A stretch of 64,000 bases of DNA from Oryzias latipes. Its lineage: Eukaryota; Chordata; Actinopteri; Beloniformes; Adrianichthyidae. This document shows, piece after piece, positions 1 through 11,144 of this stretch. The translations under genes and the position numbers were made by a program. Below the pieces are notes generated by a model. It saw only the letters and a program-made list of their open reading frames with translations. It was not told where the DNA came from and ran no database searches. The stretch lies in the NCBI RefSeq assembly GCF_002234675.1, contig NC_019880.2, positions 15,117,756 through 15,181,755 of the forward strand, written 5' to 3'. Each line of letters begins with the position of its first letter. The stretch's first letter is position 1.

Positions 1-1286
1 ACATTTTGAAATTAGATAAAAAGATTATCCGAGGGGGGCCTTAACATTTGTTTACACATAACTTGACTGACAAACATTTGTGATTCTTGGTCTAAAAAGA
101 AAAGAAAAGTACATAGTTATTCTACAAGTAAAACCGATAAACTGCACGCTGGACTCAACTTAGCTTTATTAGTCATACTGTTATCAGCAGAATAAACTGA
201 GTACGGCTTGAGAGATAAGAGTGGAACCAGTTAAGGTGTATGTTTGTCATCCTGATGGTGGAAAGTCTTTCTAGGAGGAAAGTATGAGAGAGGATTGTTT
301 CTGTGCTGTGAAGAGGATGGAAGCCTGACTAGAATTGTTCATTGAAGTTATTGCCAGAGAGAGGAATTCAGAGTTGTCCAGCAATAATTTACTTTGAGAA
401 AATTCCATCTAAGGTTTTTGAGTTTATCAGCAGTCCACATCCAGCAGCTTCTGTAGAGGGGGGCCAGACTGACAGAGTGGGGGTGTTTGATAAAGTCGTC
501 CAGAATAATCGTATGAAAAACAGCTGTCATTTCTGTCACTTGACTCACTCCTCTCCTCTCAGAAAGTGAGCTTAGCTCTTGTTCCTGGACTGTTTATGCC
601 TCTGGGGTGGAGATTCGAACAACAGGGTGGTGCCTTTGTGTTGACACCAAGTCAATGGACCAAAGTACTGATGATGGTTGTGGTTTCTCATTTCAGAACA
701 GATCTCTGTCTGCAAAAAACTTTTTTCTTTTGTTTTTACTGCTCTATAAACATGTTTAAAGGAGGTTTTGGTTTGACCAAAAATTAAACATTTCATTTCA
801 GCTTGAAATGCATTAATATATATAAAAAATAACTAAAACACTGAAGGACAGTTTCTACATTCCTCCTCCTCGTCATCAGCAGCAATAACCATCAAAAACT
901 CGCCTTCAAAGCTGACATGGAACAAATGTGGATATCTTGCATTTACCAGTTTGACTTTGTCTTTGTAAAACTTGTGTTGTTTTTGTTTTGCTGAAGTTAA
1001 TTAAATTATTTTTCACAAAGCAAATATAGAAAAGACTGTTAGCTTATGACTTGAGAAAAATCTACTCTAAAATCCCAGAGGAATCCATCAGTTTTTGGAA
1101 AAGTAGACAAAGAAAAGAATAAAAATCTTTTTATTTCTTTTTCTCTTTTAAAGACAGTGTTTGTCCTTTCATCACAAGGATAAGGATTAAGCAATTAATT
1201 TTACAGATGTTGTCAATTATTCTAATTGACAAGAGTAAAATCATCTTCAGTCATGTGTTCCTTGTGTTCTGGACTGTTTTTCTGTC
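1..1286. repeat. Duplicated block flanking ISG12 copy A
   Basis: This stretch downstream of ISG12 copy A is nearly base-for-base the same as 20347-21697 next to ISG12 copy B, apart from small indels. It contains short open frames in both directions (for example 342-569 on plus and 348-548 on minus) that are also open in the second copy. A recent duplication alone would keep them open, and I see no splice sites, domains or known family in them. I therefore call no gene here. The first 50 bases resemble repeats at 20347 and near 56.1 kb (gatcaaaagatgat-type core), so part of it is a dispersed repeat. Confidence 0.8.
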
Positions 1287-2483
1287 TCAGATGAGTGCTG
1301 CCACAAGTCCGCCGGCTGCTCCTCCAACACTCCCCACGGCGGCAGTGGCAGCACCTGACAACCCAGCCATACCTGCAGGAGAACACAGGGTAGATACTGT
1401 ATGTTAGGCTGCAGAAATGCAGAAGTGTGACCACCAGATCACACACAGTTTCCTCAACTCTACTGTGGGATTTCTACGACCAAAACTTGTACAAACATCT
1501 TGTTTCCTAGACTCTGAAAATCAATGTGATTTTCAGTTTGTTCTTACCGGCTGACTGCAGAAGAGCCACCACGCTTCCAGCTGCCACCCCTCCACCGTTA
1601 GCAACGGCAGCTGCTGACATCATGCTGGCCGCATAGGATCCAGCAGCAATCCCAGCCGAGGTGAAGCCAACAACTCCGAGGACAACAGGAGCCGCCACCA
1701 CAGCTCCACCTCACAGAAACAAAGGGAGACTCTCCTTAAGGCTAAAACAATAGGGATGATTCCAGTTTGAAGTGCAAGTTAAAGTAAGTAATTTTTATTT
1801 TTATAGCACCTTTCACAGAGAAATCACAAGGTGTTTCACCAGTTAAAAAACATAAGACAAAAACATGTACCATGTAAAACAATAATCCCAAGCCCAAATA
1901 AAAGCAGTTTCAGTTAAAATGCTTGGCAAAATAAAAAGTTTTTAAAGGCTTATAAAAATGTTCCCAGAGTCCAGGGAAAACACAGAACAGGAGCTCATTC
2001 CAGAGTTTAGGAGCAACAGCCTGGAAGGATCTGTCTCCTCTGTGCGAAGAACCTACAGGTTCTGATCCACAGACTTCAATGCATGAGATGTTATAGGAAG
2101 TGATCAGATCACAGACAAACAAAGGAGCTTGATCATCATGGAGGGCCCCAAAAGTCATCACTAACATTTTATGTTAAAAGTAGCAACGGGGAGCCAATAA
2201 ATCAGCCAAGAAACAGACTTTTAGCAGTCTAGTAGACACAAACACATGAATAACAAGTTGTATATCTTCATATGACAATTTTCCTGAACTTAGAAATATT
2301 CCTCATTTAGGACATTTATGTGTGAAATACGAGAGAATAAAACTGTACTCTCTTACCTGCTCCTGCAGCCGCTAGTGCAAACGTCACTGAAAGAAAAGAG
2401 TAAATAAAAAATATTTTTGAAATATGAAGAAAACAAAGTATAAATGTAAATACCAGCTCCTCTCTATACTCACAGAGTCCCAT
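1287..2483 (-). CDS. ISG12/IFI27-like interferon-inducible protein, copy A
   Basis: This is a four-exon gene on the minus strand: 2483-2474 (ATG plus 7 bases), 2386-2357, 1709-1548 and 1372-1287 (stop TGA at 1287-1289). All introns are GT-AG and phases join exactly (10, 30, 162 and 86 bases). The product is 95 residues, small and very hydrophobic, rich in Gly and Ala. It starts [15 protein letters not shown], has the ISG12-type core ([19 protein letters not shown], about residues 28-46) and ends GGLVAALI. Family members (IFI27, IFI6 and fish ISG12) are type I interferon-induced and mostly reported in mitochondrial or ER membranes with roles in apoptosis and antiviral defence; that is family knowledge, not visible here. 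An ISRE and a TATA box lie just upstream. The intron between exons 2 and 3 carries a repeat insertion absent from copy B. Confidence 0.9.
1779..2330. repeat. Repeat insertion in intron 2 of ISG12 copy A
   Basis: The intron between exons 3 and 2 is about 650 bases here but only about 140 in copy B. The extra sequence, from roughly 1779 to 2330, resembles the LINE/SINE-type 3' repeats common in fish (tatagcacctttcacag at its start). Edges are approximate. Its absence from copy B means it inserted after the A/B duplication or was lost from B. Confidence 0.6.
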
Positions 2484-2552
2484 TGTCTATTAGAGGTGTT
2501 GTTTTTCGTTCTTTGTCTTCATAGACTGTGCTGTTCACTGCCTGATGACTGA

Positions 2553-2632
2553 CTTATAAAGGATGCTGATTTCAGGTGAAACTAAACTCTGTATCATTGC
2601 TGTCCCCTACTGGACATGTTAGTTTCGTTTTC
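2553..2632 (-). promoter_or_regulatory. ISRE and TATA box of ISG12 copy A
   Basis: AGTTTCGTTTTC at 2621-2632 matches the interferon-stimulated response element core (AGTTTCNNTTTC; GAAAACGAAACT in gene orientation) about 140 bases upstream of the ATG. A TATA-like TTTATAAG reads on the minus strand at 2560-2553, about 70 bases upstream of the ATG, leaving room for a short 5' UTR. The same pair recurs at the same spacing before copy B. Induction by ISGF3/IRFs is an inference from the motif. Confidence 0.8.
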
Positions 2633-2639
2633 TGAGAAA

Positions 2640-4133
2640 TGTGACTGGATAGCACTGCAGTGCTGTCTGGAAGGTTTCATTTCCTTCTAACCAGGAGAGT
2701 TGAATGATTTCCTGAGTGAGCAACATTCCAGGGAGTGGATGTGTCAGACTCTGCTCCTCCAGCATTAAAAGGGTTTCATCCTCTGTGTTTGGACACTGCA
2801 GGGTAAAAGTCCAAAGAGACTAAAGTGTTTTTTGAACAAAGTTAAAAACCCAGTATGAAAACAAAAAGTTTTTTGGTGTTCTTAAAATGTTCTTTTGGCA
2901 TTTTTCTGATGATGCAGGTCAGATATGAATACATTCATGCTTGTAATTGCATTTCAGAATATTTCTTTATTCCAATCTCAGTAAATCAGAAAACATAAAA
3001 AAGTGCAGTTCAAAAAGATTGTAACTGATGTAGAGCAAAGCTGGGCTTCTTGCTCCGCTCCATTCTGATGCATCCACCTGCAGACAACTACAATACAGAC
3101 TACATCTTCATTTTCCACGTCTGAGCTGGTATCTGGCTCAGAACTGTACGTCTCAATATTGCTTTTTGTTGCACCAGTAATGCTAGGTTGGGGGTGTGAG
3201 GTTTGCAAGCTAGTGGGAGAGCATGTAAACAGATCAATGATTAATTATGTTTTATTATTATTATCATTAAAACAGTCCTACCCACAATCAGATGCGAAAT
3301 TTCCAATAAACCACTCTGCAGAAACTATGTCCCAGAAAGCGACACAGGCTTTTTTGTTTTTTATTTGAGCTGAAAAATACGTAATCATAAATGAAATCTA
3401 TTTTTAAAAAGTTTCCAGTGGTCTTAAATTTATGATTATGCCATTTTTAGCCAAGTCTCTGTATCTTAATGAAGATCACTGCCAGTGACGTTTCTCTACA
3501 AATTCCTGAGTTTAGACACTGTAGGAAATGAAATCTGTCGCTTTGAGATTTCTTCCATGCGTGTTCTTAAAGTCGGGAGAATGACCAGAAAATGCGAACG
3601 GAATAAAATTAAGAGTTTTTAGTGTCCCTAACAAAGAGCTCTAAACAAAATAAATCAGATCATCTGGGTTCCCAAATCCAAAGCCTGCAAACGTAAGAAA
3701 TTACATGCGAATTTACATGCAGCTGCCTGGGAACAAAGGAACTTCCTTGAGTGCAGACTTTTAAACATGTGGTCAGGATCTCCTCCCCCGGAAGCATGAT
3801 GGCGGCCGAATCCCCGCCTCTGGCCGCTCGGATTGGCTGACAGAGGAGCCCGCCTACTTCCCTCAGTCCATACTTGGAATCACAGCATCTGGTCTCTGCT
3901 CCACATGTGGTCCACCACACTTCCCAGCAGGCAGTAGACCATAAAGCTTTTGTTCTCCACACGTGAGCGGACGCCTGGAGAGGGTACCATAGCTACAATC
4001 AGTCCCAGAGATGGTCAATTTATGGTCCTTGACACAACCACAGCTCATTCTTCCAAATGGCCTTAGAAGTCAAAGTGTCCCTGCAGGGGCATGAGCTTGG
4101 AGCTGCAGTCAAAACCTTCTCACAAATGCAACC
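2640..4133. other. Intergenic, no gene recognised
   Basis: The first part (to about 3150) is duplicated at about 22500-23040. The rest contains a short GC-rich patch near 3785-3910 with an in-context ATGGCGGCC on plus, but no ORF, splice pattern or domain that I can support. Confidence 0.6.
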
Positions 4134-4136
4134 TAA

Positions 4137-4944
4137 AGGCCCGTACACACGGGGACAAATATTCGCTAGCCGTTATTCGCTAGCATTTCTCAACACATTT
4201 TTTGTGTTCACACCCAGGCGATTTTCGTTGACGATGAGCCGAGTGAACATGCAATTTCATTCCCTGACATTAGATGGCGCTTAATGTAAAACAGAAATAC
4301 TCCTGTACACAAGGTGGCGCTGCGCAACTTTAGGCTACTTAAAGACGCTTTTCACTCAGAAGAAGAGAGCAAGTATTTACACGCTTGTCAGAATCATACA
4401 AAGAAAACATGAATATTTCAAGCACCAGTATCTCTAGCTCCAGTTCCAGCGATAAAGAAATTATTGTTCTGTTGAATGATGAAAGACGCCGGAAAAGACG
4501 CCGATTTTGGGTACATCCCATTGTTATGAGAAGAGAAGAACATGGGGAGTTTTATCGACTGGTACAAGAGCTGAAAATGTATCATGAGCGTTTTCGGGGA
4601 TATTTTAGAATGTCCGTCATTATTTCGTTGTGGCAGTGTAGACGCTATTTGGCGTCTATCTTCTTCGCTTGTATGTGTGCTCAGAGAGGCAGTTTTGTGT
4701 TTGAGCGCCCCCAAATGGTGTTTTACTGTAACTTCAGAAGCTCCAGACACGTGTGCAAAAGCACCATTCTCATTGGTCGAATAGATTTCGACGCGATGCG
4801 TCAAACCAAAAAAACGTTTTTTAAAAATGACGCTTTTACACGTGGCGTTTTGCACACTCACATTGGTGCCCTTTGTTTAGTCACGAGGCGTTAAACGTCG
4901 ACGAATATCGCGCGCGCGAAATTCGTCCCGGTGTGTACGGGCCT
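4137..4944 (+). mobile_element. Non-autonomous PIF/Harbinger element with a transposase N-terminal remnant
   Basis: Terminal inverted repeats AGGCCCGTACACAC (start) and GTGTGTACGGGCCT (end) are flanked by the 3-bp duplication TAA (4134-4136 and 4945-4947), as expected for PIF/Harbinger. The 808-bp body carries a plus-strand ORF (4385-4894). Its first 75 or so residues (a Ser-rich start, then RRRKRRRFWVHPI and EEHGEFYRLVQELKM) look like the N-terminus of Harbinger (HARBI1-like) transposases. The downstream DDE nuclease domain is absent, so this is an internally deleted derivative that could move only with a transposase supplied in trans. Confidence 0.85.
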
Positions 4945-4947
4945 TAA

Positions 4948-5445
4948 GGAAGTTTCTGCAAAGTTCAAAGGACAGTGAGACAGAAAAACATCATAAAATG
5001 AAGACAACAAATATATATTCCTTCAACACAATTCTCCTTTAGAAAAATGATGCTAAACAATAATAAACAATAACGGGACTGATGCACTTGACTTTCTTCT
5101 GCAAAGTCTATTATTCTTTAGCTGTGATGTCACATTCTCTGGGATCATCAGTGCCCTTTGCCTTGAGGCGGGCGTATGTGGTGAGGCACGTGTACTCCAT
5201 GCCTTACCTAGTGTATTCCTAATAGCAGATAAAAAAGACTAAATGACACACAAATTTGCACCAATTTAATCAGACAGTTGGCAAGAAATAGAAAAAGGAA
5301 CTAATTAAATATAAAGTGTCCTTTATGATGATAGAAACAGGAAAGGGAATGTGTCAGCTGCAATTCCAGACTGTGTGTGCGGCGCAGTCTGGGTGGAGGG
5401 TAGGTACAGGAGGCTGGTGCCTCACCTGCCACTTTCTTGCATATG
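4948..5445. other. Intergenic, no feature recognised
   Basis: Mixed-composition spacer between the Harbinger-type element and the next MITE. No convincing ORF, RNA gene or repeat terminus was seen. Confidence 0.5.
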
Positions 5446-5657
5446 TAACCCTTGTGTTATCTTAGCTGACCCCACCCTTACATTGACGTGTTCTCCCTAC
5501 GATGACAAAGGTGGATAAAGGTGAAGAGGATTTCATGTAATCCATGGACACCAGTGAAGATCACAAATCATTGAAGAAAAAAGGTTCAGAGCACTGTCTA
5601 GTGGGTCTAGATGACCCAACTCCCAATGTTAAAGTGCCTAGGATAGCACAAGGGTTA
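5446..5657 (-). mobile_element. MITE, 'aacccttgtgctat' family, copy 1
   Basis: About 210 bases bounded by inverted ends AACCCTTGTGTTATCTTAG and GGATAGCACAAGGGTTAA. The inner sequence is shared with copies at 17546, 24863, 25565 and 25764. There is no coding capacity. TIRs with a TTAA-like end suggest a miniature inverted-repeat DNA transposon; I did not assign a superfamily. Confidence 0.75.
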
Positions 5658-5659
5658 AA

Positions 5660-6230
5660 TACTCATAACTTGACTGACTCAAGTCGTGATTCTTGGCTTA
5701 CAAATAAACTCATATAGATAGTTATTCTATAACTAAAACTGAAAAACTGCACGATAGGTTCAACTTTTTATTGTTAGTTTTAGCCTCCTGTTTATTGAGT
5801 TGTTCTGTTTTGATGTTGGTTGAGGAAAACCTGCCTTTTGCAGATGGACAGTGAAGTCACAAAGGCAGCACAAAACATTCCACGTTGCCACAACAACTGA
5901 CACGGTCGGTTGAAATACGTTAATGACGAGCGGGCCTTTCTGGATTTTCATTATTGAATTATTATCAGCTGAATTATCTTTAAAGCAAACGTTTTGAATT
6001 TTCCTTCTTTATGTGTTATATATTTTGTATTCTAAAGCCAGTTTGTTACGTCTGATTACGTCATAAATCATCTTGTTCTCATTGTAATCTATTACAGATA
6101 AGATCACTTTTGGCCTATGGCTGGAGTACTGGTGAACTTACCCCACCTTGTGGCGAGACTGATGAACTACATCCTCATTGTTCTGTCAACGCCTGCTGGT
6201 CACTGAACAAAAGCAAAATCAATAAATAAG
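5660..6230. repeat. Duplicated segment paired with 25000-25560
   Basis: This segment matches 25000-25560 closely, including a 63-codon minus-strand frame (5760-5951 and 25063-25254). The few differences there are mostly amino-acid changing, which is not what purifying selection would give. It is part of the wider A/B segmental duplication. No gene is called. Confidence 0.7.
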
Positions 6231-7080
6231 TATGATGTGTTTGTTATCCATACTCCAAACATTAAGGAAACATAATAGGTGTGGGCAGGGGAGGTATTTG
6301 TTTTTTCTATACTCACAAATACTACTCATACTTGTACATGACTTCTGCAGTACTTTCAAGTTACTTTATGTGGCAGAGAAGCTGCTACTCACAGTTGCTT
6401 GCAAGGTGACCTGTCAGAACTTGGGAGCTCTCAAGATTCTTTCAGTGGTCTCACAGCTGACACACCAGATCCTTCCATTCACAAGAGCTAAAAAAAATAG
6501 CACTCACACTCCTCAATGGAGTCCCACAAGCCCTACTCATGGGCCCACTGCTGACAAGTTTGAATATTGTCAAAAAATCCCATTTTTTGACACTTTTTTT
6601 CAAAAAGGAAAAGTCATTTTATGTAGAATGATGAGGTCATAATAAATTTGGACTTTATTTTCATTTTAATTATGATGGCCTTTGGACAATGTAAACTTAA
6701 TATTAAGAGACCTGGAATTTTAGAATGTAACTACAAACGTATGATGGACTGAGTGCTTTTGAATGAGTCACAGCTTGTTGAAACATCATTGAAAAAATGC
6801 ATGTTTTTTTTAGCCTAAAATAGAAAAATTAATTACATATGCAAAATTATTGTATTAAACGTTTGGACCACACACAAAAAAAAGAAAAAAAAAGACTTTC
6901 ACAGCAAACAAAAACTAAGACAGACCCCAGACTGATTTATCAAAATAAAATAAAACTGACCTGAAGACACATGAGGAGTTTATGCTGGCGGGTCAGAAAA
7001 TTGACACAAACAGGAGGGAACTACGCAAAACAATATAAAACATTTTATTTGACAAGGATTAGCTTTAATCAAAAGAAATA
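6231..7080. other. Intergenic AT-rich spacer
   Basis: A mainly AT-rich spacer with no recognised gene. A minus-strand AATAAA (tttatt on plus near 7043) lies just downstream of the orphan ORF that follows and could serve as its polyadenylation signal. Confidence 0.4.
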
Positions 7081-7086
7081 CATACA

Positions 7087-7572
7087 TCATAAGTAAACAC
7101 AAAACACAAACAATTCCAGTTCCCCCTCTTCTTCTTGTGTCTGGATCCTTTCGTTGAGACTATCAAAAAAAGTTGCTCCGCTCTTCAGCCACACCTTTGG
7201 ATCAGAACAAATCCACAAGGAAAGAACTGAGAGATTAAATGTCACTTGAAAAACTACATAAAGTACATCTTTTTGTGGTAAATAAACAGTGGATGTCTGA
7301 CACTGAAGACAGGCAGCATCCAAAGTAGCGGCGCCAAAACAACTTACAACCTGCTCCTGCAACTTAGGAGGACGATAAAAGGGGTTGCATGAGCAGCATA
7401 AACAAAAAGCCAGGTAGTCTAGCCTACGATTAGGGCCAAGACACAGCCATCCAGCGTCTGATGCTGCAATCAGGGCACTCATCGTCATTTCTGAAGAGCG
7501 TTTGACGCTATCCAGCAATAAAACCCTGTGCTGAGCAGCATCTGCAGCTGGACTCAGCTTACCGGCAGCCAT
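7087..7572 (-). CDS. Orphan ORF, unrecognised
   Basis: An open frame on the minus strand runs from 7662. The ATG at 7572-7570 (MAAGKLSPAADAAQHR) has a good context, gcgcgATGG, and sits in GC-richer DNA, so I favour it as the start; it would give about 161 residues. The first 70 or so residues have a more protein-like composition. The rest may be intron read-through, since a possible donor occurs near 7350. No domain or family is recognised. A minus-strand AATAAA lies about 40 bases beyond the stop. It could be a real small gene, a first exon or chance. Confidence 0.25.
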   Translation of the reverse strand: MAAGKLSPAADAAQHRVLLLDSVKRSSEMTMSALIAASDAGWLCLGPNRRLDYLAFCLCCSCNPFYRPPKLQEQVVSCFGAATLDAACLQCQTSTVYLPQKDVLYVVFQVTFNLSVLSLWICSDPKVWLKSGATFFDSLNERIQTQEEEGELELFVFCVYL

Positions 7573-7979
7573 CGCGCTGGGCAGCCTGAGGCCACGCACA
7601 GCTGATCCAGCATGGGAGCAGCAGCCTGCAGCTGAACTCTCCCACTGACAGAAGGAAACCACTTCTATAAACCCTCTGCAGGTGAGCAGCTGGTGCGCAC
7701 AGTCTGAGGCATTTTACAAAGTGCCACACATCCACGTGGAAGCAGAAAACATCATAACCGTTGATGTTGGTTTTCTAGCAGCTTGTGGTAAGAAGCTGTT
7801 GGTGAGTCTGGAGGTTCTGCATTTTATGCGTTGATGTCTTTTACCCTGAGGGAACTAGACAGTTCAAAACATTTATGGAGAGGGTGTGAGGAGTCCTTGT
7901 CTATTGCCAGGGCTCCATTTACAATACAAAGAAAGAAATGCTGAAAACAATCTATTACCCTTTTATGGATCCATGTGCC

Positions 7980-8260
7980 AGCGCCTTCGCTCCCACCTAC
8001 TGTACAGGTAAGTGCAGTCTTTTACCAAAACCACCTTAAAAAAAAAACCCCTCCCCTGAATCAGCCCCCTTGAGAAGCACAGTTATAGAGGACAGCTTTT
8101 TTCTGTCCTCAAAGCTAAAATGGAGCAACTATGTGGGTGATCACTGTTTTAATCTTATACTTCTTGTGTTATTTTTATTATAATTATTATTATGTATTTG
8201 CTTTGACTGATCCACAGGTAAGGCTGTTCTTTTAGGTGGAGCTAGGACTCTAGTAATGGC
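7980..8260 (+). pseudogene. Broken 5' end of a D-type ISG12 gene
   Basis: This stretch matches the 5' part of ISG12 copy D (15462-15740): the untranslated donor region (tactgtacaggtaagt), the intron and the small second exon at about 8219. Here the codon equivalent to the ATG is changed and the donor after the small exon reads ct instead of gt. The core exon is not found downstream; a degraded RTE LINE tail follows. It is best read as a decayed duplicate of copy D. Confidence 0.65.
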
Positions 8261-8548
8261 TGCTGCCTATCACAATACACCACGCTGCAACAGTCTCAAT
8301 GGCCACTTTGTTTCCTGATGCAGTAGCCCAAGGGTAGTGATCGAGGGCCTGAAGTGGGGCTCGCTGGGAGCAGAGAGGGAGCACAGAGAGTGGCAGACAC
8401 TGCACAGCGCAAAATAAAACTAAACTAAACTAAAACGGCAGACCAAAAAAGCAGTGGTGTCTTGTCAGCACCTGAATGGCTGAATGGAGAAAGATCCAAA
8501 CAAACCAGGATGGCTTCTCCGGATGCTACAACACATGTTAGAGGTTTT

Positions 8549-8780
8549 TTTAGTTAAAATCTGAGAGGACAGACTGAGATGGTTTGGACATGTCCAGAGG
8601 AGAGACAGTAAATAAATTGATAGAAGGAGAGTGAGTCTTGAGCTGCCAGGCAAGAGGTGCAGAGGAAGATCACAGAGGAGGTTTATGGATGCAAAGACAT
8701 GAAGGTATGTGATGTTCGAGGATAAAGAAAACAGGGTTAGATGGAGGAAGCCGAATCGCTGTGGTGCCCCCTAAGAGTAA
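8549..8780 (+). mobile_element. Truncated RTE LINE 3' end
   Basis: The sequence matches the last part of the RTE LINE at 30816-33949. Shared stretches are the ctgagatggtttggacatg region, which encodes RLRWFGHVQRRD in the intact copy, and the final ctgtggtgccccctaa. It carries stops and indels and is strongly 5'-truncated, as is usual for old LINE copies. Confidence 0.8.
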
Positions 8781-8799
8781 GTAAAGTAGAGAAGAAGTA

Positions 8800-9440
8800 A
8801 AGAAGGTTTTTGTTTGAGTTATTTATGTTTTCAGTTTTGGAGAGTAGGACAATGTGTTCCCAGCACAACTTTATATATTTTATATGCATACAGTAGTTTT
8901 GGTGGTATTTATTATCTATCTCCTCTGAGGAACTTCTTTTCATTTAAGGATTACTTTTTGCTTGTAGCACTCATTCCTTCCATCAGAATTACAAAATCCC
9001 TCTAAGGTAACTAATTAAGGTGTAACTGTAACTAATAACAGTCTACTTTCTATTAAACAGCAAAATAGCAAAACTAAGTGTTGATTATGCCTCTGTTAGT
9101 TTCAGTGTCCTGCTCTTTCCTTCTATCAGGTTTTCACCTTTAAGTTATCTTTTCCAAAGAATCGAAAAACATTCTGTTTTCAAATTCCACTCTCAGATGC
9201 AGCAGGTAAAGGTGTGAAAACACCTGGAGAAACAACATTCTGAATGACTTCATTCAAAACCAAACAATAGTAGAGGACTGACACCAGAAAGGGGTTGATG
9301 CTTATTAAATGGAAGTGCAGTTTCCTGCCTTAAATGAGGAAAACCACATAATTTCTGTACATTTCTGTGCTGTTCTGTTTCAGCAAAAGCAGTGAGAGTC
9401 ATTGGAGGAAGAGAAGAAAAAGATTTATGCAAACCAAGTT
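8800..9440. repeat. Fragments of the ISG12-D duplication unit
   Basis: About 8805-8885 resembles the DNA just 3' of copy D (from 16570). About 9273-9418 resembles the DNA 5' of copy D (15185-15330; shared core gccttaaatgaggaaaacca). About 9160-9240 resembles 23560-23640. The order, 3' flank followed by another 5' flank, fits a former tandem array of D-type units. No coding exon is preserved here. Confidence 0.65.
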
Positions 9441-10067
9441 TTGCCAATGTATCCGTTGGTTTTAGTGGCTTGCTCTTTCAGATGAAACTATTACACTCTT
9501 GCAGAAAAAAAAAAAAAGTCAAATATCATGTAACAAAAATGTATTTCTTATTGATTGATCTATTTTTGTGATTGGAACTGATACCATCACAGAAAAAATA
9601 AACGATAAGACAAAGACAAGGAAAGCTCTGTCTTTTTACTGAAAAATCAGTAAAAAATATATAAAATCTAGACAGAAATGCAAGAAATTAAACAAACAAT
9701 TCCTCTGATGGGCGGCAGATGGCGACAAACGCCGACAAACGCCAACTTCATAAACCTGTAATTTTTCATGTTCAACTTTCTTTTTTCATTTATCAAAGTA
9801 ATCTGCAGCTCACTACAATAATGTGCAGCTTTGGTTCTTTTTGTTGCAGGAAGGAACCTTTTGCTAAAAGTGTTTATCTTTATGACAAAGAAAAACACAT
9901 AAAACACCATAATAACAACACAATCAAGCATGTGTTAAGTCTGCGGTTTGAATAGTTTTCCTCATTTTAAAATATCTTGTAACTAAAACTAGTATAAGTT
10001 TGTATTTTGCACAAAACTGCACTTTTCTTTAAATTTTTTCCAAAACTGTCAACCAAATTTAATCATT
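9440..10067. other. AT-rich intergenic spacer
   Basis: No gene or transposon terminus recognised. Short open frames on both strands around 9670-9950 are shadows of each other without any domain. Confidence 0.5.
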
Positions 10068-11144
10068 TTGCCGGATGGGCTGCCCATCTGCACCGGGGGC
10101 TGGGATCGGCCCTTCCCTGGCTCTGGGACGGGACGGGACAACCCTCTCGGGGCCCCCGGTCGCTCTGGGTGTCACCCGCTTCGGCTGCGGGGTCTGGGGT
10201 GGGGTGGGGTGGGGGGCTTGTCGGCCCTGTCCTGTGGGGGGGCGTTCTGGGGGGGAGGGGGGGCATTATTGGTACGGGTCGGGGGGGCTAACGGGTCGGG
10301 GTCTCCGCTGAGGCAATCAGTGGTTGCCTCGGCCGGTTGGCCTCCTCGGTCCCGGCGTCTGGGGGTGGGGGCCTGGGTTTGCTCCAGGGGGGGCGACGCT
10401 TTCTGGCTCCTCTCTCTCTGTGTGGGGTGGGTGGTGCCGGGCCTGGGGTGTCGGCGCCTCCGGGGGTGGGGCCCCTGGGCTGGGTGGCCCTGGCCCTTTG
10501 CTGGGGGTGGGCTGGGGGACGGCTGTTTGACCACCGGGGGACAGTCTACCAGCTGTCCCCAACTTACCCCCTTCCTCATATAACCTCATATTAGGGTGAG
10601 GGGGTGGGGGGTCTAGCCTGCGATGCGCCTTGGGGGGGGGCTACTTGGGAGCGGCCCCCCTCCTATGGTTGCCGTATGGAGTGGGCCCCCCCTCTTTCGG
10701 TTTTATTTGCACCTTAGACATGTAGGGTCCTTGGTAGGGGGGGTGCTTGGACATCACTGCAAGCAAGCAGCAGATGTCCTCCTGGCACCCTACCCGCCAA
10801 TTTTAACCGCACCTTAGACATTTAGGGCCCCTTGGTGTGGAGGGTGAGGGGACATCACTGTGAGTAATCAGGAGATGTCCCCTTAGTGCCCTACTCCCCA
10901 ATTTTAACTGCACCCCCCTTAGTACACACACCCCTCCCCCTTCAATATATACATTCAAACATAAACACACACACATGCACACAAACACCCTCTCAAACAC
11001 CCATACACGCACACACATTTTACATGGAAGGTGGGACCTGGGTCCATCTTTCCCCTACCCCTTCCCTGGTGGGGGGTGCGGGCCCCTTGGCGATGGCGGC
11101 CGTGTCCCTTGGGTGCCGGCTCCCTGGGCCCGGCGGTGCTCTCG
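10068..11144 (+). repeat. GC-rich repeat, truncated copy 1
   Basis: About 1.08 kb of extremely G-rich sequence (many runs of four or more Gs), homologous to 17897-18990. Shared landmarks are ggggctgggatcggccc at the start and an ACACAC-rich segment with ggcggtgctctc at the end. The large overlapping frames here are GC-driven and not genes. The copy ends abruptly at about 11144, where gypsy-type sequence begins, and lacks the 3' part seen in copy 2. Confidence 0.75.

Noticed and set aside
342-569. 75-codon frame also present at 20711-20938
   Set aside because: Near-identity is explained by the recent block duplication. The opposite strand is equally open, and there are no splice signals or family match.
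5760-5951. 63-codon minus frame conserved at 25063-25254
   Set aside because: Lies in the duplicated segment, and its few differences are mostly amino-acid changing, so selection on a protein is not indicated.
10068-10594. Overlapping plus and minus frames of 68-171 codons
   Set aside because: Same GC-driven effect in the first GC-rich repeat copy; the frames are not conserved with copy 2.
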